Source: VRUE01 sp963753245 (GTDB lineage: Bacteria > Actinomycetota > Thermoleophilia > Solirubrobacterales > 70-9). From it: a DNA stretch of 64,000 nucleotides. The translations under genes were made by a program, and so were the position numbers. The notes beneath the pieces were generated by a model that saw only the letters and a list, made by a program, of their open reading frames with translations, did no database searches and was not told where the DNA came from. The stretch is taken from NCBI GenBank assembly GCA_963753245.1, contig CAVWBK010000002.1, positions 434,001 through 498,000 of the forward strand. Reading direction: 5' to 3'. Shown piece after piece: positions 7,448 to 14,766 of this stretch (positions are counted from its first letter, which is position 1; each line of letters begins with the position of its first letter).

Positions 7448-8299
7448 ATGATGGCGGCACGGATCATTGACGGCAAGGCGGTTGCGGCCGAGGTCCGCGA
7501 GAGGGTCAGCTCAGAAGTCGCGGAGTTTGAGTCCGTGAGCGGGCGCGCACCGGGGCTGGCAACGGTCATTGTCGGCGATGACCCGGCCTCCAAGATCTAC
7601 GTAGAGATGAAGCACAAAGCCTGCCAGGAGGTCGGCATCGGCTCGCTGCATCACGGCCTCTCAGCGGCGACAGGGCAGGGCGAGCTGCTCGAGTTGGTTG
7701 ACAGCCTGAACGTCAACTCCGAGGTGGACGGGATCCTCGTGCAGCTACCGCTGCCCGAGCAGATAGACCCGGACCGGATCGTCGCCGAGATCGACCCCGG
7801 CAAGGACGTCGACGGGTTGACACCGACCAACGCCGGTCTGCTCGCGCACGGCACGCCGGGCTTCGTCCCCTGCACGCCGGCCGGGGTGATGGAACTGTTA
7901 CGCCACGAGGGGGTCGAGCTGGAGGGAGCCGAGGCCGTTGTCGTTGGCCGATCAAAGCTCGTCGGCGTCCCCGTTGCGCGGCTCCTGCTCGATAGAAACG
8001 CAACGGTCACGGTCTGCCATTCACGCACCCGGGCGCTCACTGCAGTCTGCAGTCGCGCCGATGTGCTGGTCGCGGCGGTGGGGGTGCCACGGTTGCTGGG
8101 TGCCGAGGCGATCAAACCGGGCGCTGTGGTGATCGATGTGGGCGTCAATCGTGGCGCCGATGGGCTCTGTGGGGACGTCGATTTCGAGCCGGCCGCTGAG
8201 CTGGCCGCGGCGATCACGCCGGTTCCCGGCGGCGTCGGGCCGATGACGATCGCGATGCTCTTGGTCAACACTCTCGCTGCTGCCAGAGGCCGGGTGTAG
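7448..8299 (+). CDS. folD: Bifunctional methylenetetrahydrofolate dehydrogenase/cyclohydrolase
   Basis: Interconverts 5,10-methylene-THF and 10-formyl-THF (NADP dehydrogenase plus cyclohydrolase). Visible signatures are YVEMKHKACQEVGI, which includes the family lysine (~54-67), VDGILVQLPLPEQID (~94), the dinucleotide-binding segment AVVVGRSKLVGVPVARLL (~163) and the C-terminal PVPGGVGPMTIAMLL. The length of 283 aa is standard. It starts ATG ATG two bases after the pcrA stop, so it is probably in the same operon; the second ATG at 7451 is equally possible. Confidence 0.95.
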   Translation: MMAARIIDGKAVAAEVRERVSSEVAEFESVSGRAPGLATVIVGDDPASKIYVEMKHKACQEVGIGSLHHGLSAATGQGELLELVDSLNVNSEVDGILVQLPLPEQIDPDRIVAEIDPGKDVDGLTPTNAGLLAHGTPGFVPCTPAGVMELLRHEGVELEGAEAVVVGRSKLVGVPVARLLLDRNATVTVCHSRTRALTAVCSRADVLVAAVGVPRLLGAEAIKPGAVVIDVGVNRGADGLCGDVDFEPAAELAAAITPVPGGVGPMTIAMLLVNTLAAARGRV

Positions 8300-8335
8300 G
8301 GTCCCGACAACTACGCGAACTCCAGGAGGAACCGA

Positions 8336-9025
8336 ATGACCGAACGCCCCTCGCCAGGTGAGCAGCTGGCCGGAATTGCCGGCCTGGCGCTGATCCTCAC
8401 CATGTTTCTCTTCGCGTGGTACGGCGTCAACCTGCCGGGAGTCAGCGGCTTTAACGCCTTTGACGCCTTCAGTGAATGGTTCAACATCATCCTCGTCTTC
8501 GCCGGCTTCTCTGGCATGGCGTTGGCCCTCTTTGGGAACGGCGTGGCTCGAATTCCGATTTCACTCAGCGTGATCACCACGGTGCTCGCCGCCCTCGGGA
8601 CGATCATCTTGGTGATCTACATCATCAGTCCGCCGGGGGTGCCGGGCATCGGCGAAGCAACTGTGGATGTCAGCCTCGGTCGCGAATTCGGCGTTTGGCT
8701 CGGCCTCGTCGAGCTGATCGTCCTCACCATCGGCGGCTACAAATCAATGCAGGAGGAGGGTGTTTCCTTCGGCGGTGCCGCCGACCGCCTTTCTGATCCT
8801 GGCAGCTGGGAGGCCCAGCAACACCAGCAAGGCCAGCAGTCGCCAGTTCCCCAACAACCCCCGGTGCCGCCGCCGGCCTACCAGGAGCCGCCGCCTCCGC
8901 AGCAAGCGCCGCCACAACCACCGGCTCCGACCTATCAACCGCCACCACCTCCACCACCTCCACCACCACCTCCACCACCACCTCCACCGCCGGCACCGCC
9001 ACCATCGGCGCCCCCGCCGGCTTAG
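8336..9025 (+). CDS. Four-helix membrane protein with polyproline cytoplasmic or surface tail
   Basis: A 229-residue protein. The first 145 residues hold about four hydrophobic segments (GIAGLALILTMFLFAWYGV, FNIILVFAGFSGMALALFG, ISLSVITTVLAALGTIILVIYI, FGVWLGLVELIVLTIGG). The remaining 80 residues are a disordered tail rich in Gln and Pro that contains an uninterrupted run of about 18 prolines. A strong SD (AGGAGG) precedes the ATG. Long proline runs stall ribosomes and normally require EF-P, so expression should depend on it. The family resembles uncharacterised actinobacterial membrane proteins; no function is assigned. The gene follows folD by 36 bases. Confidence 0.75.
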   Translation: MTERPSPGEQLAGIAGLALILTMFLFAWYGVNLPGVSGFNAFDAFSEWFNIILVFAGFSGMALALFGNGVARIPISLSVITTVLAALGTIILVIYIISPPGVPGIGEATVDVSLGREFGVWLGLVELIVLTIGGYKSMQEEGVSFGGAADRLSDPGSWEAQQHQQGQQSPVPQQPPVPPPAYQEPPPPQQAPPQPPAPTYQPPPPPPPPPPPPPPPPPPAPPPSAPPPA

Positions 9026-9032
9026 CCTCCTG

Positions 9033-10874
9033 CTAGCCGGCGGCGATCCCGGCGGCGATTTGCTTGGCGAACGCGATGATCGTCATCATCGGGTTGACCT
9101 GTACCGCACTGGGAAAGAGGGAGGCGTCGGTGAGATAGAGGCCATCGGCGCCATGGACGGCGCCGGCCGAATCGCAGACGCCGGCGCCTTCGTGGCCTGA
9201 GATCCGCGCCGTGCCCATCGGGTGGAAGGCCTCGAGCCGCAGCTCGGAGGGCCTGAAGCTCATCGATTCGAAATCGGCAAGCCGACCAGGGCGCAGAACT
9301 CCCACCCGCGGGATATTGGGGTAAACCTCGGTGGCACCCGCCGCGAAGTGAACTTCAGCCGCGCGGGCAATGCCGAAAGTGATGCGAGAAGCATCGTCCT
9401 TGGTCAGTTTGTAGGTCGCCTTCAGCGAACCGTTCGCGAGCAGGCCGACCCTGCCCGCGGAGTGGTCGGCGAGCTGGACACCGATTGAGCCGATGTGACC
9501 GAATTCGAGCATCGCTTCCTGATGGGCGCGCCCGGCGCCCTGCAACCAGCCTCCACCGAAGGCAAGCGGTGTGAAGGTCGCCTCCAGCAGAATCCGCTCG
9601 GCCTCCCACTGGTCGATGTAGTAGCTCTGCATCACCCCGCTCCAGCCACGCACCTCCTCCTCGTAGCGTCCGCCCACCCAGCAGGCCGGGTGAATGTGCA
9701 GGTTGCGCCCGACCTGGTTGCCGCCCAGGCCTGAGCGCAGCAGAAGCTCAGGGGTCCCCAGGGCACCACAGGCGACAATTGTTGCGCGGCGGGCCCTGAC
9801 CGTGAATGATCGAGCTCCGACGCTCGAGCCAGCCTCCGCGCCAGTCCAGCAGTGCACCCCGACCGCGCGGCCATCCTCAAGCAACAGGCGCCGCGCTTCG
9901 ACCCCGGTGCGGATTCGCGCGCCCGCAGCGACCGCCCGTGGCAGGTAGCTGACGTGCATCCCCCGCTTGGCGTCGATCTCACAGCCATAGGGACAGGAGC
10001 TGCACTGCACGCAGCTACCGGCGTTGCGGGAGATCGGCCCCCCGGAGGCGCCGATCGCGGCCGCCCCCTCCATCGCAAGCTGCCCATTTCGCCCCATCCG
10101 AGCCGGGTCAAGTCGGGTGACGTGCAAGAACTCCTCAGCCTCGAGGAAGTGGGGGTCGAGCTCGCGCGCCCAACCAATTCCGTGCTGATCGCGCCAGTTG
10201 TCGAGCACCGACCCCGGCGCCCGAAAACAGGTACCGGAGTTGATCACCGTCGTGCCGCCGAGGGTCCGCGCGACCGGAACCGGAATCGGGGGGTTGCCCT
10301 CGGCAACGGTCAGTCCGCCATCACGGTAGAGCGTGGCGATCGCCTCGAGATGGTCCTCCGGGTAGGAGTCGCGGTTGTAGTGGCCACCCGCCTCGAGGAC
10401 GACGACCTCAAGCCCGGCCTCGGCCAGCGCCGCGGCGGCGCTGGCGCCGCCGGCGCCCGAGCCGATGATCACAACGTCACATTCCTCAACCTCAGCTCCA
10501 GGGCGGGTGTCGCCGAGGCTGGCAGCCGGCTCTGGCTGGCTGCCATCGGCCAGGCGGCAGGCGGTCTGAATCCCGATCCGCGCCTCGACCTCGGGGACTA
10601 CCGCATAGCCCAGGGTCGAGAAGATCTTCGCCAGCAGGAGCAGCTCATGGTGCAGGCGGAAGCGCGACTCCTCCATTTGCCGCAGGAACTGATCACGGGC
10701 GTCGGCATCGAGGTGGCTAAATCGCCAGGGGAACGGCAGCCACTCAAAGGCGCGCAGGCCAAGCCTGATCCGCCTCAGCATGCGTGGAGAAATCGAGGTC
10801 AGGAAATCTGCGACCGGACCCGAGACGTCCACGTCTCGCTCGGCGCCCGGCAGGTCATCGATGCCGGGCGCCAT
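9033..10874 (-). CDS. GMC-type FAD-dependent oxidoreductase
   Basis: A 613-residue flavoenzyme of the glucose-methanol-choline family. The FAD site is VVIIGSGAGGASAAAALAEAGLEVV-like (residues ~133-157; Gly-x-Gly-x-x-Gly plus acidic end LEAGG). A cysteine cluster CVQCSSCPYGCEIDAKRG lies at ~285, and the catalytic HPMGTARI motif is near 575. An N-terminal helical region of about 110 residues recalls gluconate-dehydrogenase subunit 3 or long-chain alcohol oxidase leaders. The start is odd: family-like sequence (LSAAEKRTLSAICEA) continues in frame upstream of the ATG at 10874, back to the TGA of the preceding gene, with no ATG, GTG or TTG. Substrate (sterol, alcohol or sugar) cannot be told. Confidence 0.85.
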   Translation of the reverse strand: MAPGIDDLPGAERDVDVSGPVADFLTSISPRMLRRIRLGLRAFEWLPFPWRFSHLDADARDQFLRQMEESRFRLHHELLLLAKIFSTLGYAVVPEVEARIGIQTACRLADGSQPEPAASLGDTRPGAEVEECDVVIIGSGAGGASAAAALAEAGLEVVVLEAGGHYNRDSYPEDHLEAIATLYRDGGLTVAEGNPPIPVPVARTLGGTTVINSGTCFRAPGSVLDNWRDQHGIGWARELDPHFLEAEEFLHVTRLDPARMGRNGQLAMEGAAAIGASGGPISRNAGSCVQCSSCPYGCEIDAKRGMHVSYLPRAVAAGARIRTGVEARRLLLEDGRAVGVHCWTGAEAGSSVGARSFTVRARRATIVACGALGTPELLLRSGLGGNQVGRNLHIHPACWVGGRYEEEVRGWSGVMQSYYIDQWEAERILLEATFTPLAFGGGWLQGAGRAHQEAMLEFGHIGSIGVQLADHSAGRVGLLANGSLKATYKLTKDDASRITFGIARAAEVHFAAGATEVYPNIPRVGVLRPGRLADFESMSFRPSELRLEAFHPMGTARISGHEGAGVCDSAGAVHGADGLYLTDASLFPSAVQVNPMMTIIAFAKQIAAGIAAG

Positions 10875-10910
10875 CGCTTCGCAGATCGCGCTCAGCGTGC
10901 GCTTCTCGGC

Positions 10911-10940
10911 GGCTGAAAGCCCCGGTGCGCCCTTTCAGCC
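10911..10940. repeat. Stem-loop at the junction of two minus-strand genes
   Basis: GGCTGAAAG at 10911-10919 pairs with CTTTCAGCC at 10932-10940 around a 12-nt loop. It includes the stop codon of the gene that ends at 10935 and lies just before the GMC oxidoreductase, so it could control how much of the downstream gene is made. Confidence 0.4.
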
Positions 10941-11378
10941 CGGGCCCGGCGGGCGCTCGACACGACCGACGAGAGACCAGAGCCAGAGGGCAATCAGAAC
11001 GAGGGAGCCATCGACCAGGAAGTTGAGCAGGTAGATGAAGACGTTTTCGTCGAAGAGGTAGAAGCCAAGCGCGCTCAGCGAGGAGGCCGTCTTGGCGAGC
11101 GCGAGCACCAGCAACAGCGGGCGATAGCGGACCACATCACTTTGGGCGAGGAGGCAGATGCCGGTGATCGCGACCATGTAGGAAAAAGAGAGAGCAAGCC
11201 AGAGCTGCTCGGTGCCGTGCGGGGCGCGGGTGAAGCCGCCGAGGTCGGCGCCGAGGTCAGAGATCGCGTCGAGGACGCCACTCGGGATGGCGATGAAGAG
11301 GATGCCAACGAGGGCGAAACTGAGGGCGAGGATGCGCAGGCTCAAGACCACGAAGCTCTCGGCTCTCTTGCCCCGCAT
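10935..11378 (-). CDS. Four-helix integral membrane protein, unknown function
   Basis: A 147-residue membrane protein with about four segments: VVLSLRILALSFALVGILFIAIP, LWLALSFSYMVAITGICLLA, PLLLVLALAKTASSLSALGFYLF and FIYLLNFLVDGSLVLIALWLWSL. The ATG at 11378 (MRGKRAESF) is chosen because the sequence before it is low-quality and hydrophilic. The gene lies upstream of and in the same frame as the GMC oxidoreductase, separated only by a TGA and 20 codons. The divergent neighbour is gatC. No family is recognised with certainty; it may be a partner of the oxidoreductase. Confidence 0.65.
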   Translation of the reverse strand: MRGKRAESFVVLSLRILALSFALVGILFIAIPSGVLDAISDLGADLGGFTRAPHGTEQLWLALSFSYMVAITGICLLAQSDVVRYRPLLLVLALAKTASSLSALGFYLFDENVFIYLLNFLVDGSLVLIALWLWSLVGRVERPPGPG

Positions 11379-11431
11379 GGGCGGGCACTTTAACTGGCCA
11401 GGCAGCCAGGCGCCGGCCGAGGCCCGCCACC

Positions 11432-11437
11432 TACAAT
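11432..11437 (+). promoter_or_regulatory. -10 element of gatCAB (leaderless type)
   Basis: TACAAT, a near-consensus -10 hexamer, ends 7 nt before the gatC GTG at 11445. There is no Shine-Dalgarno. Confidence 0.55.
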
Positions 11438-11444
11438 CCCCGCC

Positions 11445-11732
11445 GTGATCGACCGCGAACAGGTGTTGCATGTCGCAAAGCTCGCCCGGCTACGACTGGC
11501 AGAGGAGGAGCTCGAGCGGATGGCCACTGAGCTGTCGGGGATCCTCGACCACGTCAACCGCATCTCCACCCTTGACCTCGCCGACGTCGAGCCGACCGCG
11601 CACGTGGTTGAGCTCGAGAACGTTCTCCGCGCCGACCAGCCGCGCCCGAGCTTGCCTCGAGGGGTGGTCCTAGCCCCAGCTCCAGACCCGGTCGAGGGTG
11701 CCTTCCGCGTCCCCTCCCCGCAAGCAGAATGA
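11445..11732 (+). CDS. gatC: Asp-tRNA(Asn)/Glu-tRNA(Gln) amidotransferase subunit C
   Basis: The 95-residue small subunit that wraps around and stabilises the GatA-GatB pair. It shows the family pattern IDREQVLHVAKLARLRLAEEE followed by a helix ending in ILDHVNRISTLDLADVEPTAHV and a PR-P tail, all at the usual spacing. GTG start without SD, preceded by TACAAT, so probably the 5' end of a leaderless gatCAB message. The TGA overlaps the gatA ATG by four bases (ATGA). The complex makes Gln-tRNA and/or Asn-tRNA by transamidation, which implies the organism lacks one or both direct synthetases. Confidence 0.92.
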   Translation: MIDREQVLHVAKLARLRLAEEELERMATELSGILDHVNRISTLDLADVEPTAHVVELENVLRADQPRPSLPRGVVLAPAPDPVEGAFRVPSPQAE

Positions 11733-13177
11733 GCGCCGATCTGCTCGCCCTGGGTGTCGCCGAGGCGGCGCGAAGAATTGAGGCTGGCGAGCTGGCCGCG
11801 GCCGAGTACGCCGAGGCCTGGCGCTCGGCCGCTGCCAAGGATCAGCTCAACGCCTACCTTTGGCGCTCCGCGAACCCAGGCGGCGAGGGGCGCGGTCCGC
11901 TGGCGGGGATTCCGGTCGCGGTCAAGGACATTTTCTGCACCGAGGGCGTACCGACGACGGCGGGCTCGCGGATCCTCGAGAACTACGCCCCGCCCTACAC
12001 CTCAACCGCGGTGCGGCGCCTGATCGAGGCCGGCGCGGGAGTGCTCGGCAAGACCAACATGGATGAGTTCGCGATGGGGTCCTCCAACGAGAACTCCGCC
12101 TACGGAGCGGTACTGAACCCCTGGGATCCGAGCAGGGTTCCCGGCGGCTCCTCGGGAGGCTCGGCGGCCGTCGTCGCCGGCGGCCTGGCACCATGTGCAA
12201 TCGGCACAGACACCGGAGGCTCGATCCGCCAGCCCGCGGCCCTCTGCGGAATCGTCGGCCTGAAGCCGACCTACGGAGCGATCTCGCGCTACGGGATGAT
12301 CGCCTTCGCGTCTTCACTGGACCAATGCGGCCCGCTGACCCGCGACGTCACCGACGCAGCCCTGCTACTGGCGGCGATGGAGGGCAGGGACCCCTGCGAT
12401 TCGACCTCGGTGGGCATCGCCGGAGGCATCGCTGTCCCCACTCGCGAGAGCCTAGCGGGGCTCCGTTTCGGGGTGCCCCGGGAGCTCTCCGAGGACTCGG
12501 TCGAACCGGGCGTCAGGACGGTCTTCGAGCAGACGCTGAGCCGGATCGGAGCTCTTGGCGCAGAGATTGAGGAGGTCTCGCTGCCCCACGCTGAGCATGG
12601 GATCTCCGCCTACTACGTGATCGCACCGGCCGAGGCCTCCTCCAACCTGGCCCGTTATGACGGGGTCCGTTACGGGCTACGAGCCGGCGAGGCCAGTGAC
12701 CTGATCGAGATGTATGAGCAGACCCGCTCCCAGGGTTTCGGTGAGGAGGTCAAGCGGCGGATCATGCTCGGCACCTACGCTCTTTCCTCGGGTTATTACG
12801 AGGCCTACTACGGCCAGGCGCAGAAGGTGCGGACCAAGATCGCCGAGGATTTCAGGAACGCCTTCGCAGCGGTCGACTTCATCGTCACGCCGACCTCGCC
12901 CTCGGTCGCCTTCGGGCTCGGTGAGAAAACCGAGGACCCGCTGGCGATGTACATGAACGACTTCTTCACGGTGCCGATGCCGCTCGCCGGAATTCCGGCG
13001 ATCTCGATTCCAGCCGGCCTTGCCGAACCCGAGGGCGGCGGCCCGGGGCTGCCGGTTGGCTTTCAGATCGCCGCCCCGGCCTTTGCCGAGCAGGAGCTAC
13101 TCGAGGCCTCCTACGCACTTGAGCAGGAGATCGGCTTTGACGCAGTGCCCGGTGGGGGGGAGGACGCGGATGGCTGA
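11729..13177 (+). CDS. gatA: Asp-tRNA(Asn)/Glu-tRNA(Gln) amidotransferase subunit A
   Basis: The glutaminase subunit, which releases ammonia for the amidation of misacylated tRNA on GatB. The amidase-signature catalytic triad is complete: Lys in PVAVKDIFC (~68), the cis-Ser and nucleophile region in PGGSSGGSAA (~140) and the nucleophilic Ser in DTGGSIRQPAALCG (~165). The length of 482 aa is normal. It overlaps gatC by four bases at its start and gatB by eight at its end, so the three subunits should be made in ratio by coupled translation. Confidence 0.95.
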   Translation: MSADLLALGVAEAARRIEAGELAAAEYAEAWRSAAAKDQLNAYLWRSANPGGEGRGPLAGIPVAVKDIFCTEGVPTTAGSRILENYAPPYTSTAVRRLIEAGAGVLGKTNMDEFAMGSSNENSAYGAVLNPWDPSRVPGGSSGGSAAVVAGGLAPCAIGTDTGGSIRQPAALCGIVGLKPTYGAISRYGMIAFASSLDQCGPLTRDVTDAALLLAAMEGRDPCDSTSVGIAGGIAVPTRESLAGLRFGVPRELSEDSVEPGVRTVFEQTLSRIGALGAEIEEVSLPHAEHGISAYYVIAPAEASSNLARYDGVRYGLRAGEASDLIEMYEQTRSQGFGEEVKRRIMLGTYALSSGYYEAYYGQAQKVRTKIAEDFRNAFAAVDFIVTPTSPSVAFGLGEKTEDPLAMYMNDFFTVPMPLAGIPAISIPAGLAEPEGGGPGLPVGFQIAAPAFAEQELLEASYALEQEIGFDAVPGGGEDADG

Positions 13178-14609
13178 GCTCGAGGCCGTGATTGGACTCG
13201 AGATCCACGTCCAGCTGGCGACCCGGACGAAGATGTTCTGCGGCTGTGAGCTCTCCTTTGGCGATCAGCCCAACATCCACACCTGTCCGGTCTGTCTTGC
13301 CCACCCCGGGGTGCTTCCCGTCGCCAACGAGGAGGCGATCCGCTACGCGCTCAAGATCGGCCTGGCGCTCGGCTGCGAGATCGCCCCGCGCTCGATCTTC
13401 CACCGCAAGAACTACTTCTATCCCGACAGCCCGAAGGCCTACCAGATCAGCCAGTACGACATCCCGATCGCCGCCGGGGGGCGACTCGGAGAGGTGCGCA
13501 TCCACCGTGCCCACCTCGAGGAGGATGCGGCGAAGATGATCCACATCGGCGATTCGGGCCGGATCCACGGCTCAGGTGCCTCGCTGGTCGACTTCAACCG
13601 CGGCGGCACGCCGCTGGTCGAGATCGTCACCGAGCCGGACCTGCGCTCCGCTGCGGAGGCCGCCTCCTGGGCGCGCCTGCTGCGCGAGACGGTGCGCCAG
13701 CTCAACGTCTCCGACGTCAATATGGAGGAGGGCAGCCTGCGGGTCGATGCCAACGTCTCGGTGCGCCCGGCCGGCAGCGAGGCGTTCGGCACCAAGACCG
13801 AGCTGAAGAACATGAACAGCTTCCGCTTCCTCGAGCGGGGGGTCGAGGCAGAGCTGGCCCGCCAGCGCGCCCTGATCGAGGCGGGGGGGACGGTCGAGCA
13901 GGAGACGCTGCACTTCGACCCTGGCAGCGGCACCCTGACCTCGCTGCGCTCCAAGGAGGAGGCCCACGACTACCGCTATTTCCCCGAGCCCGACCTGGTG
14001 CCGCTGGCGCCGACCGAGGAGATGCTGCGCGAGGCTCGCGAGTCGCTGCCGGAGCTGCCGGCGGCGCGGGCCGAGCGCTATCGGGGGGAGTTGGGTCTCG
14101 CCGAGGACGTCGCGGTGCTGCTGGCCGCTGATCCCGAGACCGCCGCTTACTTCGAGTGTGCCGCGGAAGCCGCCGGCGAGGTCGAGCCGAAGGTCATCGC
14201 CAACTGGGTGACGGGCGAGCTCGCGGCGGCGCTGCGCGAGGCCGGGGGAGAGACCAGCGCCGCGGACTCGATGGTCGAAGCGCAGGCACTGGCAGCCCTG
14301 GTGGCGATGGTCTCCGCCAAGCAGATCTCCCACAGCGCCGGCAAGGCGGTGCTCGCGGCGCTCGTCGCCGAGGGCGGTGATCCCGCGGCGATCGTCGAGC
14401 GCGAGGAACTGGCCCAGATATCCGACAGCGACGAGCTGGAGTCGATCGTCGCCGCCGCGATCGAGGCCAACCCCAAGGCCGCCGAGCAGATCCGCGCCGG
14501 CAATGACAAGGCGATCGGCGCGGTCGTCGGCTCCGTCATGAAGGAGACCAGGGGCCGCGCCGACGGGGGCGAGGTCAATCGGTTGATCCGCGCCCAACTG
14601 AACGCCTAG
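13170..14609 (+). CDS. gatB: Asp-tRNA(Asn)/Glu-tRNA(Gln) amidotransferase subunit B
   Basis: The tRNA-binding kinase subunit, which phosphorylates the misacylated Glu or Asp and accepts ammonia from GatA. Signatures are VIGLEIHVQL at the start, the zinc-type cysteines CGCELS and CPVCLAHPG (~23-45), KNYFYPDSPKAYQISQYD, LVDFNRGGTPLVEIVTEPD and the C-terminal YqeY-like helical domain ending NPKAAEQIRAGNDKAIGAVV. The start at ATG 13170 (MAELEAVIG) fits the family; sequence upstream in the frame is a shadow of gatA. 479 aa is normal. No hairpin terminator is obvious after it. Confidence 0.95.
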   Translation: MAELEAVIGLEIHVQLATRTKMFCGCELSFGDQPNIHTCPVCLAHPGVLPVANEEAIRYALKIGLALGCEIAPRSIFHRKNYFYPDSPKAYQISQYDIPIAAGGRLGEVRIHRAHLEEDAAKMIHIGDSGRIHGSGASLVDFNRGGTPLVEIVTEPDLRSAAEAASWARLLRETVRQLNVSDVNMEEGSLRVDANVSVRPAGSEAFGTKTELKNMNSFRFLERGVEAELARQRALIEAGGTVEQETLHFDPGSGTLTSLRSKEEAHDYRYFPEPDLVPLAPTEEMLREARESLPELPAARAERYRGELGLAEDVAVLLAADPETAAYFECAAEAAGEVEPKVIANWVTGELAAALREAGGETSAADSMVEAQALAALVAMVSAKQISHSAGKAVLAALVAEGGDPAAIVEREELAQISDSDELESIVAAAIEANPKAAEQIRAGNDKAIGAVVGSVMKETRGRADGGEVNRLIRAQLNA

Positions 14610-14730
14610 CCCTTCGAGGGTCTCGAGGGCGCACCGCGCAGTTGGCCCCAGGCAGCGGCGCGCTGGGTGATCTGGTTGTTCCCAGTCGGCGGGAGGAAGC
14701 CGCTTGGGCTTGGAAATGTCCGGTGAAACT

Positions 14731-14760
14731 TTGTGACAGGTTGTTACAAAGCGCTACGGT
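14731..14760 (+). promoter_or_regulatory. Promoter of ndh
   Basis: TTGTGA (14731-14736) and TACGGT (14755-14760) are 18 bp apart, a good sigma-70-type pair. The -10 ends 6 nt before the ATG at 14767, so the message is probably leaderless. TTGTGACA and TGTTACAA nearby form an imperfect inverted repeat (TGTgACAggTTGTtACA) that could be an operator. Confidence 0.6.
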
Positions 14761-14766
14761 AGAGGC

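Noticed and set aside
8940..9010. CCA/CCT repeat as a non-coding microsatellite
   Set aside because: It is in frame as a polyproline tail of an otherwise well-formed membrane protein with a strong SD.
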